Source: Blastomussa wellsi (Eukaryota > Cnidaria > Anthozoa > Scleractinia > Plerogyridae). From it: a stretch of DNA of 64,000 nt. The stretch is from NCBI GenBank assembly GCA_947652115.1, contig OX393568.1, forward strand, positions 22,243,331 to 22,307,330, in the 5' to 3' direction. Below, piece after piece: positions 55,955 to 63,590 of this stretch (the stretch's first letter is position 1; each line of letters starts with the position of its first letter). Made by a program: the position numbers and the translations under genes. The notes under the pieces are model-generated. The model ran no database searches and was not told where the DNA came from. It was given only the letters and a program-made list of their open reading frames with translations.

Positions 55955-57205
55955 TTAGTACTGCACAGAATCTAATTGCTGCCCAATTACGTTCATCTGC
56001 GAGTCACTGATAACAAAGACGTGGCAGTTCACGTTGCCTGAGTTTTTGGCATTCCGCTCGAGTTCAAGCTGGACTCCATCTTGTGTGTTTACAAGCCGCG
56101 TGCCGCTTCCGTGCATTTCATGACTTTCCATTGAGCGAAGATCTATTAGAAGCCCGAACTTGTTTTCGGTGTAAAACTTTTTCAGATTCATGTTCGGTGT
56201 TTTGTTTTTTGACTTTCCAAAGAAGCGGTCAACTTCACCCCAGATATCCTTTCCTTCGATGCCGTTATTGTAAATCATGTTGGGCTTGCCGTTCACCGTA
56301 ACGGTGACTTTTGTCAGGTCTGGGTTGAAGTACTTTTCTGAATCCCTGGTGCCGGCTTCATAAGGCTCAACGAAAAGGAGAAGAAGACCTTTCAGGGACC
56401 TTCTCTGCGAGTTTACTCTGAGGTTTATCCTTGTGTCAGTGCCTTTTGAGAAGGTGTGCACAAATGGCCGCTCAACATGATCGTAAAGGAATTCCTTACC
56501 TGAGGAGTAAACACTTCGCGCTTCGTCCGCCAGAGGCTTGCTCCTCATCATTTCGTACTCGAGCTGGATGTTTGTCAGCTTGTATTTCAGTTTTGTTACG
56601 TCAGAGCCTTTGACAACCTGCGAGGCCGGCGCAAGGGTAAGCACAAACATGAGGTCGTGGTAAAGAGCTTTGGGGTAGAAAACGCCGTGGTCGGTCAGGA
56701 TCTGGTGGTCCAGTTGGATTCGATATTTTGTTCCGAAAACCGTGTTAAGTGCGTTTTCCGCGCCCACACCCGAGGTTTTTTTATCCCCCGCATTTGAGCG
56801 GATCTTGCAGAGGTCTTCGGACTGAATACCCTCGAGCAGCATGTTATCCCGCTCCTCCTGTGAGAGGAAAAGGTCCTCCCAGATCTTGAAAATGTCATAC
56901 CCCACCGTGTCCTGCAGTATGGTTCCAGCGTACTTAACAGTCAGCCTGTCGACAAGAGCACGGGAGACGTTTTGTACAAGGAAGTTGTTGGCGTGCCCTC
57001 CAGCCAGGTCGATGTTAAAGATAAGTGAGATCGAGCCTGGCACGAGGACCTCGTTCTCATTCAGCTTGGGCACGTAAACATACAACGTCTCGCCGGGGTT
57101 GGCTTCGCTGGGATTAAAAGTGATGCGCTTGACCGTGCGCTCGGCTTTCATTCCGCCTAAAATTTTTTCTTGGTTCGTTGGACGAAGGTTTGCTTGCACA
57201 GACAT
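55955..57205 (-). CDS. Probable major capsid protein (double jelly roll)
   Basis: The protein has 416 residues. It sits next to the ATPase as major capsid genes usually do, has a beta-rich, Gly/Asn-turn-rich composition throughout and no membrane segment. Segments such as LVDRLTVKYAGT, YRIQLDHQILTDHGVF, LTNIQLEYEMM and LLIDLRSMESHEMHGSGTR match what I recall of the cnidarian Polinton capsid protein (PY type, double jelly roll). The jelly-roll fold is inferred from the family; a structure prediction would settle it. It is the last gene of the - strand block, read first, and the leader word TTGTATAAAC touches the ATG. Confidence 0.8.
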   Translation of the reverse strand: MSVQANLRPTNQEKILGGMKAERTVKRITFNPSEANPGETLYVYVPKLNENEVLVPGSISLIFNIDLAGGHANNFLVQNVSRALVDRLTVKYAGTILQDTVGYDIFKIWEDLFLSQEERDNMLLEGIQSEDLCKIRSNAGDKKTSGVGAENALNTVFGTKYRIQLDHQILTDHGVFYPKALYHDLMFVLTLAPASQVVKGSDVTKLKYKLTNIQLEYEMMRSKPLADEARSVYSSGKEFLYDHVERPFVHTFSKGTDTRINLRVNSQRRSLKGLLLLFVEPYEAGTRDSEKYFNPDLTKVTVTVNGKPNMIYNNGIEGKDIWGEVDRFFGKSKNKTPNMNLKKFYTENKFGLLIDLRSMESHEMHGSGTRLVNTQDGVQLELERNAKNSGNVNCHVFVISDSQMNVIGQQLDSVQY

Positions 57206-57222
57206 GTTTATACAACGCCGGA
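57206..57222 (-). promoter_or_regulatory. TATA-like leader motif of the capsid gene
   Basis: Read on the - strand, CCGGCGTTGTATAAAC ends at the capsid ATG. CCGCCGATTGTATAAGC ends at the ATG of the gene starting at 53541 (53542-53558). The shared CCGnCG...TTGTATAARC suggests a common, perhaps late, promoter element. Confidence 0.5.
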
Positions 57223-57265
57223 CATTTGTATTTAAATAAAAATAATTTGAATATATAATTTCGCG

Positions 57266-58828
57266 ATGGCTGAAGGTGGAGAGTTTGGATACGATGACCC
57301 TGATCTTGACTATGATATTGACTACGATGATGACGATGATGACGATGAAGATGAAACCACCGATGAAACAATTCCTCTTATCCCTGGCGACTCATCCACA
57401 CCTTGGCCTCAAGGTCAAGAGATTGAGATGCAAACAATGTCTCACGAGAAAAGCGGGCTGCCAGATAAATCTTATATTGAAGAAACATCTTTTGGTGGAA
57501 CAAGTAGAAGATATATAACAGATGATGAGATTCAAAGAAGACTGAAAGCTTTAAGAAACGATCATACAGATTTATATTCCTCAGATAAAGCTGAAAATAA
57601 TTATGAAATTTTAACTCAGGAGGGAAAAGATAAAGAAGCAAAACAATTAATAAATATTGTACAAAATGTGGAAATCGAACGTGCAAAAGAATTAATCAAA
57701 GAAAGATATCCAGAAGCAAACATACCTAAATTGGGATTAAGGCTTGCAACTGCCGAAGAAGCAAAAACAAAACCAGGAATTAAATTTATGGATATTGTTG
57801 CTATTGGTAAAAATGCTGGTCTGATAAAGGTATTTCTTTCAAATGGAGAAGATTTTCAAAGTTCTTTCTTTAAAACGGAATACATCAAAAAAGTGCTTGG
57901 CCGAAAGGCTTTAGAAATTGATAATGAAAATTTAATAGAAACGAAGAAACAAAGTGATGAACTTGAAAAACAGATGAAAGAAAAACAAAAAGAACTGAAA
58001 CAAAAAGAATCAATGGCAAAAGAATCTGAAAAACTAAAACAACAAATGGAAGAAAAGAGAAACAAAATTAGACAAATTGAACAACAGAAAGATGATCTTG
58101 AAGATACAAATGAGCCATTGAATATAGAAGAAATTGAAAAACTGAAACAACAGAAAAAAGACCTTGAAAAAGACCATCAAGAATTAGCAAAGAAACTTGA
58201 TCAAACTAGAAAAGCAGCAAAAGATGGCAAAAAATTGCAAGAAGATATTCGGAAGCTCACACAAAAAAATGCCGAATTAAAAGAAACTGAAGAGAAACTT
58301 CAAGAAAAAATTAACACAGAAGATCTTAACGAAAAAAAAGAGCGAAAAGCAGAACTTGAAAACAAAAATAAAGAAGACAAAGCAATTATCGATGATGAAA
58401 ACGCTTCACCTTCTGAAAAAGAGGCTGCCAGGGAGAGAATTGCAGATAGACAAGAGGAGATTGGCAGGTTGGCAACACAAATTGAAGAAAAAGAAAGAGC
58501 CATGCCGCTTCGTGAGCGTGTAAAAGAAATCTTCAAAAAGTACGGCGTGACAGTGACTTCAATCCTTCTTGCCGCAGGTGTCACGATTGGTGCTGTCATT
58601 GGCGTCATTACCAACGCTTTGAAATCAATGGCCAAAGCTTTGGGAAACGGGTTAAAAGCTATTGCGAAAAAAACAGCCTCCATTCTTCCGGGACTGCTCG
58701 GCTCGATTGTTTCTTTTCTTTTCGCAACTGCTGGTAAGGTCCTCGGTTTTCTGGCAGAACACACATGGCTTTTAATTTTGGCTGTTGTGGCCTTTTTGGT
58801 TGAGAGCTATGCCAAAAAGCAGAGTTAA
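57266..58828 (+). CDS. Coiled-coil protein with acidic head and hydrophobic C-terminus (520 aa)
   Basis: The N-terminus is very acidic (residues about 8-37 are mostly Asp/Glu). A mixed region (about 60-200) follows, then a long Lys/Glu/Gln coiled coil (about 205-415) and a Gly/Ala-rich hydrophobic region (about 425-515) with several membrane-grade helices (SILLAAGVTIGAVIGVI, WLLILAVVAFLVESY). The C-terminal part from PLRERVKEIFKKYGV on is one I recognise as common in cnidarian Polinton-like elements. A structural or membrane-active virion protein is plausible by analogy with adenovirus internal proteins, but unproven. The divergent promoter shared with the capsid gene is only 60 bp; ATATATAATTTCGCG directly precedes the ATG. 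Confidence 0.75.
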   Translation: MAEGGEFGYDDPDLDYDIDYDDDDDDDEDETTDETIPLIPGDSSTPWPQGQEIEMQTMSHEKSGLPDKSYIEETSFGGTSRRYITDDEIQRRLKALRNDHTDLYSSDKAENNYEILTQEGKDKEAKQLINIVQNVEIERAKELIKERYPEANIPKLGLRLATAEEAKTKPGIKFMDIVAIGKNAGLIKVFLSNGEDFQSSFFKTEYIKKVLGRKALEIDNENLIETKKQSDELEKQMKEKQKELKQKESMAKESEKLKQQMEEKRNKIRQIEQQKDDLEDTNEPLNIEEIEKLKQQKKDLEKDHQELAKKLDQTRKAAKDGKKLQEDIRKLTQKNAELKETEEKLQEKINTEDLNEKKERKAELENKNKEDKAIIDDENASPSEKEAARERIADRQEEIGRLATQIEEKERAMPLRERVKEIFKKYGVTVTSILLAAGVTIGAVIGVITNALKSMAKALGNGLKAIAKKTASILPGLLGSIVSFLFATAGKVLGFLAEHTWLLILAVVAFLVESYAKKQS

Positions 58829-58851
58829 TTTTCTTTGGGAAAACTCAAAAA

Positions 58852-60552
58852 TTAGCGGAATGTCAAAAACAACAAACCTGCAATTGCAACCGCGCCAACC
58901 ATCATTGCAACTTTGTTCGTGTCATGAGAATCACTGCCCGAGCCAGCCGTTGGCACTCGTTCTTCTGTGTGCACTTGCGTTGTTTGTGTTGACTCTTGTG
59001 TTGTCGGTGTTTCAACAGGTTTCAAATCTTTTTTGCTTTCAGCTGTGGCTGCTTTGTGAATTGGATTGGAAGGATGGCTGTTTGGTGGGTTAATTTTTGA
59101 TTTTCCGCCATCCATGTGCTGAAGGGCCGCTTTTCTTGTTCTTTTGTTTGCCCCGTCGTTGACCCCCAGCTTCATACCCGGAATCGCTTGTTTGAGCTGG
59201 TTGTTGTAACCAACCGTGCTTTCTGTGTTGATAACCATGCGGCCTGGCATCAACCAAGCGCCCGGGCACACAGCAAGGTTCAACCGCACTTTTGCCTCGT
59301 CCACCGCCAGCTGGTAACGCTGCACGCTCTTTGCCAGGTCGGGCATCCTCACTGCGTCTTCAACCAGGACAAGAAACTCGGTCTGGGCCTCCTTTGCTCT
59401 GCCTCCCGCCCCAAGAATGCTGCTGCGGACGTTTACTTGCGCACCCAAGATGCAATACACAAATGCTTCAATCGACTGGTTTATTCTCGACAAACCTGCC
59501 TGGGTCAAACCTGTTGTGGTTTTTGGTGCGAACCAGTTGAATTGCTCTTCAGCTGCATCATTTCTTATGAAACAAACTGATATTCCCTTTTCTGACGCCA
59601 TTGGATCCTCGTCATCGAATTTTGCTTTTGCTGATGGATAGGGAACGTTCAGGATGAAAGGATCGCGGCAATAAATATAAACGCTTCCTAGCCCGTGGTT
59701 CGGGCCAATTGTAAACCGAAAATCGGTTGATGAAGGAACTTTGAACTCAGCACATAATCTTTTATAAGAAGCTTCGTCATATTTGTTGTTAAACTGACTC
59801 CATGTTGGATCACCCGGCAATGAGCTAAAGCTTTGGATACCTCCGAGCTGAAATAGGATGCGTCGAACCGTAAAGTACACGTGAAAGATGTAAAACGCTC
59901 GTACCTGTGGCGGCAGCTTCAGCGTGCTGTCTTTGTCAAATACTTCTCGAGATATTCCGCAGCCTGTTGTCGCGCACCACACTGCAAAGTTCAGCTGCTG
60001 TTCCCAGAAAGACATATCTGGCTTCGCCAGCCATTTTTTCGCGGGCTTTGACGTTTCGAATTTCGGTTGTTCCTTGGTAAATATCTCTCTAAACTTTGTT
60101 GTAAAATACTGGTCAGGGGTGACATAAATTTTGATTACTTTGTTGAATATTTTTTTCAAACTCGGTGCAGCTTCTTCGAATGGAACTGCTGGAACCGCCA
60201 GTGAACTTTTTTCTGGGCGTGGCGTCAGTTGGAAAGGAAAACCGCCAACTTCAACCAAACCCAGAGCTCTTTTCATTTCTGCGCTCCAATATTTGCGATC
60301 TGATCCGAATACGCTTTCCAAACTGTCGGGCCCCTCTTTGAAAAATATTTCGGCTGTTGCTGTGTTGTCCGGTGCAAAAAATACCTGGGCTTCAAATTTG
60401 CTTTTGTCAGCCCTCGGGAAACTTTCAGAAAAAGTCGCCCACGCCTTGGCTTGCGCAAGCTTTGCATTTGTGGAGCTGCCAGCCTGCGCTCGTTTTTCGA
60501 GATAGTCATACGCAACAGAATCTTGTTTGTTTGCGGTTTTCCATATGTTCAT
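58852..60552 (-). CDS. Large tail-anchored Polinton protein (566 aa), function unknown
   Basis: This is the largest non-enzymatic frame. A globular part (about 1-480) with conserved-looking segments (CATTGCGISREVFDK, AFYIFHVYFTVRRILFQLGG, GPNHGLGSVYIY) is followed by a Thr/Ser/Gln-rich stalk (about 490-540) and one C-terminal helix (about 546-564, MMVGAVAIAGLLFLTF). I recognise the globular part as recurrent in cnidarian elements of this kind, where it is uncharacterised. A stalk and terminal anchor would suit a virion surface or entry-related protein, but a structural role is equally possible. No cysteine-protease triad is visible in it. Confidence 0.75.
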   Translation of the reverse strand: MNIWKTANKQDSVAYDYLEKRAQAGSSTNAKLAQAKAWATFSESFPRADKSKFEAQVFFAPDNTATAEIFFKEGPDSLESVFGSDRKYWSAEMKRALGLVEVGGFPFQLTPRPEKSSLAVPAVPFEEAAPSLKKIFNKVIKIYVTPDQYFTTKFREIFTKEQPKFETSKPAKKWLAKPDMSFWEQQLNFAVWCATTGCGISREVFDKDSTLKLPPQVRAFYIFHVYFTVRRILFQLGGIQSFSSLPGDPTWSQFNNKYDEASYKRLCAEFKVPSSTDFRFTIGPNHGLGSVYIYCRDPFILNVPYPSAKAKFDDEDPMASEKGISVCFIRNDAAEEQFNWFAPKTTTGLTQAGLSRINQSIEAFVYCILGAQVNVRSSILGAGGRAKEAQTEFLVLVEDAVRMPDLAKSVQRYQLAVDEAKVRLNLAVCPGAWLMPGRMVINTESTVGYNNQLKQAIPGMKLGVNDGANKRTRKAALQHMDGGKSKINPPNSHPSNPIHKAATAESKKDLKPVETPTTQESTQTTQVHTEERVPTAGSGSDSHDTNKVAMMVGAVAIAGLLFLTFR

Positions 60553-60638
60553 TTTCTTTTTCCCTGTTATTTTTCAATTGAAAAATTGCACGGAACAAAA
60601 ATAAAATAGTTTTCCATTATTTTTGTGTTCAATACAAA

Positions 60639-61304
60639 ATGGTTGTGCTCACAATCATCGCTCCTTCAAACGACTACACAGTTTATTTTCACCAGCCCCT
60701 TCAACCAAACTATATCAGACTTTTAAGCTGTTCTCTTTACAATTCTTGGTTTAACATTAAAAAAGTGGGCAGACTTAAATCGATAACACATAACAAAACC
60801 ATCACCTTTTTACCGGGCAATTACACCTTGAAATCTTTAAAAAGTAAAATTGAAAATGATCTTTTGCCGGACAGTGACTCCTTAAAAGCAGAAATCAACA
60901 CACCCTATGGTCAAATGGTTGTCTTAAACACAAATTTGGAAGAATTTCAAATTGATGAAAATTTTAGCTCTCTTCTTGGCTTTGGCGTTGTCGGAAATTT
61001 ACCAAAATTCTTTTCGTTATTGTATTCAAAAAAACTGAACTCCCCTTCAACGTACTTCATCCATTGTGACTTGATTGACAAACAAGAAAATCAGTTCAAT
61101 GGAAAACCATCCACCATTCTTGCCAACTTTGATATAAAAGGTGAACCTTGGGAAAAAGTTTTTCATCAGTCAGAGCCACAGCATGTTCGTGCCACTTTGA
61201 AAAGTCGAGAGGTAAACAGTTTGACTATTTCAGTCAAAGATGAGAATGGTGAAATTTTCGATTTCAATGAGATGCCACTCACTTTCGTTTTGGAGATAAA
61301 TTGA
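60639..61304 (+). CDS. Probable minor capsid (penton-like) protein (221 aa)
   Basis: The protein is beta-rich with no membrane helix. It begins with LTIIAPSNDYTVYFHQPL and RLLSCSLYNSWFNI, has a YFIHCDLIDK segment, and ends NSLTISVKDENGEIFDFNEM then a LTFVLEIN-type strand. I associate this pattern with the conserved second jelly-roll protein of cnidarian Polintons; size and gene context fit the minor capsid/penton protein. The fold assignment is inference. It is divergent from the 566-residue gene, with 86 bp between start codons. Confidence 0.6.
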   Translation: MVVLTIIAPSNDYTVYFHQPLQPNYIRLLSCSLYNSWFNIKKVGRLKSITHNKTITFLPGNYTLKSLKSKIENDLLPDSDSLKAEINTPYGQMVVLNTNLEEFQIDENFSSLLGFGVVGNLPKFFSLLYSKKLNSPSTYFIHCDLIDKQENQFNGKPSTILANFDIKGEPWEKVFHQSEPQHVRATLKSREVNSLTISVKDENGEIFDFNEMPLTFVLEIN

Positions 61305-61358
61305 TTACCTCTTGAATTTCAGACAATTAAAAAAAAAAAAAGCTGTATTTTATAGACA

Positions 61359-61999
61359 ATGTCTTCATCAAACGTATTGCCCAGTGCTCCTCCTGAGACA
61401 CCACAAAGCGGATTATATCCTGTTTTACAAACGCCTGAGGCCTTTCGCCTTGGAGAGATAAACGAAATCAAAAAAAGTTGGCTGAAGAGGTTGACAAATA
61501 TAGACTTGTTCGAAAAAAATTTAAACGCGCAAAAACAGCCGTCAACTGGCTTTCTGGAGGTCTTGGTGGCCTCAGCGCTGTTTTTTCGGGTGCCGGCCTT
61601 ACTTCTGCTCTAACAGGGGTCGGAATACCCGTTGCCATCCCTCTTGGTGTTGTTGGTGGTTTATTCTCTGTTGCTTCCTCCGGTTTGATTCTTGCCGGTA
61701 AAAAACTTGACAAAAAAATGACTAAACACCAGGAGATTGTTACTCTTGGCCTTGCAAAACGTGCGAGTGTTGACAAGCTGGTTTCCAAGGCTTTAATTGA
61801 TAATCGAATTAGTGATTCTGAGTTTCGGATTATTCTTTCTGAATTGGAACAGTACAATGAGTTAAAAGAAAAGGTACGAGCAAAGCTCACAAAAAAACCA
61901 TCTTTAAGTAAACTGCCTGATGTTGAAAAGATAAAAAAAGAGCTTCAAGAACAGCTTATGAGAAAACTCGCGGCGCCCAGCATTGCAAATTTGAACTGA
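61359..61999 (+). CDS. Hydrophobic Gly-rich Polinton protein, frame shifted in an A7 run
   Basis: An ATG at 61359 opens a frame (MSSSNVLPSAPPETPQ...) that is continuous in similarity with another frame from about 61470 to the stop at 61999. The switch happens in seven A residues at 61470-61476. After the switch come a charged helix (DKYRLVRKKFKRAK), a Gly/Ala/Val-rich hydrophobic stretch of about 55 residues (GLGGLSAVFSGAGL, GIPVAIPLGVVGG) and a helical C-terminus. I recall close relatives in cnidarian elements as one unbroken frame. A one-base slip in the homopolymer (mutation, sequencing error) is most likely; ribosomal slippage on the A run is possible. Function is unknown; the middle looks membrane-active. 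Confidence 0.65.
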
Positions 62000-62063
62000 A
62001 GTTTGAGGGAAAAACAAAAAAAATATCTTTAAGTATAATTAAAGGTTGACTGCATAACTCAAA

Positions 62064-62198
62064 ATGATCACGATATTTCACATGCTTTTCGTTATTTTTG
62101 CGGAACTTTCTTCTCCAGTTTGGCTGAATGATGTCAGACAGATAGCTCAACAAGTTGTTGAGGCGATGCGTGAAGCGGACGAAAAAAAAACATTGTGA
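62064..62198 (+). CDS. 44-residue membrane micro-protein
   Basis: A short frame from the ATG at 62064 to the TGA at 62198 encodes a hydrophobic N-terminus (ITIFHMLFVIFAELSSPVW) followed by a charged helix (DVRQIAQQVVEAMREADEKK). It fills the gap between the preceding + strand gene and the convergent Cys-rich gene, 4 bp from the latter. The upstream TATAATTAAAGG (62034-62045) could be its promoter. Real coding is likely from its composition and position but unproven. Confidence 0.5.
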   Translation: MITIFHMLFVIFAELSSPVWLNDVRQIAQQVVEAMREADEKKTL

Positions 62199-62202
62199 AA
62201 TT

Positions 62203-62478
62203 TCAGTGAAAGACAGGGCGGCCGATAATATGCCTCTTTCCGTTTTTTAAACACAGGTTGCACAAATCAATTTTCCTGAAACTACAAACTTTCCCGCAAG
62301 ACGTAACTTTTGTGATGCGTTGATTTTTTTCACAAAATGGGTGCATTCCAATTTCACAATGAACTTCAAAAAAACCCAGATCCCATCTCTCTTTTATCTT
62401 GATTGTAATTAATTCTTTCAATATCATCTCACGAATTTCGGGTGGGAGGTTTTTGACAAGAACATCGGCTGCTGACAT
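62203..62478 (-). CDS. Cys-rich protein with F-box-like start, paralogue 2 (91 aa)
   Basis: From the ATG at 62478 the protein reads MSAADVLVKNLPPEIREMIL, then a helix, then a Cys/His-rich part (CEKNQRITKVTSCGKVC, DLCNLCLKNGKRH). The LPPEIREMIL segment resembles an F-box or related helix, and the Cys pairs suggest zinc binding. It is a tandem paralogue of the next gene with the same order of segments. An F-box-like piece could link to host ubiquitin ligases; this is inference from a short motif. Confidence 0.6.
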   Translation of the reverse strand: MSAADVLVKNLPPEIREMILKELITIKIKERWDLGFFEVHCEIGMHPFCEKNQRITKVTSCGKVCSFRKIDLCNLCLKNGKRHIIGRPVFH

Positions 62479-62490
62479 TTTCGCGTATAT
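62479..62490 (-). promoter_or_regulatory. Start-site motif ATATACGCGAAA before second Cys-rich gene
   Basis: This is the third copy of the end-gene start motif, outside the inverted repeat and directly before the ATG at 62478. It supports that start codon over the GTG ten codons upstream. Confidence 0.5.
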
Positions 62491-62559
62491 TTCAAAAAAT
62501 TTTTCCACGCTTTCTTTTTAAAATTATTTTCAAAGTTGATCCGGTCAGATGACCTCATA

Positions 62560-62925
62560 TCAAACGTATTTCAAAAATTTCTCGACAACGCCGAATTCTT
62601 CTAAGTCTTCGATTTCGTACACAGGGTACCCGAGAAAATGATTCTTTTTGTTTTTTGCACACAGGCAACACCAATTACTTTTCCCACATCTGCCATCACA
62701 TTTCCCGCAAGCCGTGATTTTGGTGATTTGTTTATTTTTTTTACAATAGGGGAGCGAGAAAATTTCATAATGAACTTCAGAAAAACCAAGGTCCAATTTC
62801 TCTTTTGTCTTGATGGAAATAAATTCTTTCAATATCATCTCACGAAGCTCGGCTGGGAGGTTTTGAATTGCCTCTGTTATCGAGCCGTCGTGCAGTACAT
62901 CGTTTGAATAGTCAGCTGCGGCCAT
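62560..62925 (-). CDS. Cys-rich protein with F-box-like start, paralogue 1 (121 aa)
   Basis: The gene starts inside the right terminal repeat, so its first eleven residues (MAAADYSNDVL) equal those of the polymerase. After the repeat the protein reads AIQNLPAELREMILKEFISI, then a Cys-rich part (CKKNKQITKITACGKCDGRC, WCCLCAKNKKNH) with room for two zinc sites. Paralogue 2 follows it on the same strand, 81 bp on. Its position under the end promoter suggests early expression together with the polymerase. Confidence 0.7.
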   Translation of the reverse strand: MAAADYSNDVLHDGSITEAIQNLPAELREMILKEFISIKTKEKLDLGFSEVHYEIFSLPYCKKNKQITKITACGKCDGRCGKSNWCCLCAKNKKNHFLGYPVYEIEDLEEFGVVEKFLKYV

Positions 62926-63196
62926 GTTCGCGTATATGGATGCGCGCACACTTCTTCAAATGGAAAATAATTCTGGCACACTTTGTGCAAAATATGCAAG
63001 AGTGGTTCTGGCACACTTTTGTGAACGCATGTGCAAAATTGGTGTTTTTTCCCACACACATAGAAAGGAGTGGTTTTGGACACACCGGGGTTAAAATTTG
63101 TTGTCGATGCAAACACGGCGACAAATTTGGAGCCGTGTTTGCATCGTCAACAAATTTTAACCCCGGTGTGCTAAAACCACTCCTTTCTATGTGTGT
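62891..63196 (-). repeat. Right terminal inverted repeat with internal fold-back
   Basis: This is the exact mirror of 47570-47875. The fold-back arms are 63132-63196 and 63054-63119. The inner edge lies within codon 12 of the Cys-rich gene read leftward from 62925. Confidence 0.95.
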
Positions 63197-63290
63197 AGTG
63201 ACAATGTAAGTTAGTACGTAAATAGTGTTGTAAGTACCGTTGTAAGTGGTTTTGTAACGCAAATTATATATATATATATAAAAAAAAAGA
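63197..63290 (+). mobile_element. Continuation of the interrupted LINE 3' end
   Basis: AGTGA repeats the five bases left of the element. The TGTAAGT/TGTAACG words that follow match the style of the sequence before 47569. A (TA)n run and an A run (63265-63288) then look like the 3' tail of a LINE. No gene is present. Confidence 0.55.
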
Positions 63291-63426
63291 AGTTTGATAA
63301 GTATTCCCCAGGCTATTATACAACATGTTATAAAAGGATATACTAGAGTAGGGAATAATCATCGCAGTGCACCGGGATTCACATTGGGAGCGGGGCCACA
63401 CATTGGGAGCGCTCCCAATGGGTACT

Positions 63427-63590
63427 TCATAGCTCAGTGACCAGTTGGCAGAGCATCGCGCCGGTATTCGCGGAGGTCATGCGTTCGAACTCCGTTGAAG
63501 CCCCGATTTTTTTTTCAGGCTCCTTCATTCCAATTGCTTAAATTGGAAATTCACTGCGATGATCATTCCTCACTTTCATCTACATCCGCA
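63427..63590 (+). repeat. tRNA-derived SINE
   Basis: The head TAGCTCAGTGACCAG ... GGCAGAGC is an A-box and GCGTTCGAACTCC a B-box of RNA polymerase III. The body (CCGATTTTTTTTTCAGGCTC, CAATTGCTTAAATTGGAAAT) recurs inverted at 39-126. The cloverleaf is poor and the context repetitive, so it is a SINE and not a working tRNA gene. Confidence 0.7.

Larger units (their letters stand above)
47570..63196. mobile_element. Polinton/Maverick virus-like transposon, 15.6 kb, near intact
   Basis: The element is bounded by identical 306-bp inverted repeats, and AGTGA is present directly outside both ends (47565-47569, 63197-63201). Polintons normally duplicate 6 bp; a sixth base differs here. Inside are a protein-primed type family B polymerase, DDE integrase, packaging ATPase, probable major and minor capsid proteins and many small genes, the full core set except the protease. 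Gene order: polymerase (+), a block of ten genes on the - strand from 57205 down to 51665, a coiled-coil membrane gene (+), a large tail-anchored protein (-), three genes (+), two Cys-rich paralogues (-). Identical repeats argue for a recent insertion. Two frames are broken by single-base shifts (50.14 kb and 61.47 kb); the rest are open. Confidence 0.95.

Noticed and set aside
61468..61890. 140-residue frame on the - strand
   Set aside because: Opposite the Gly-rich hydrophobic gene at 61359-61999, which has the coherent protein.
63427..63510. Functional tRNA gene
   Set aside because: A- and B-box words are present, but stems pair poorly and the sequence continues into a repeated SINE body.
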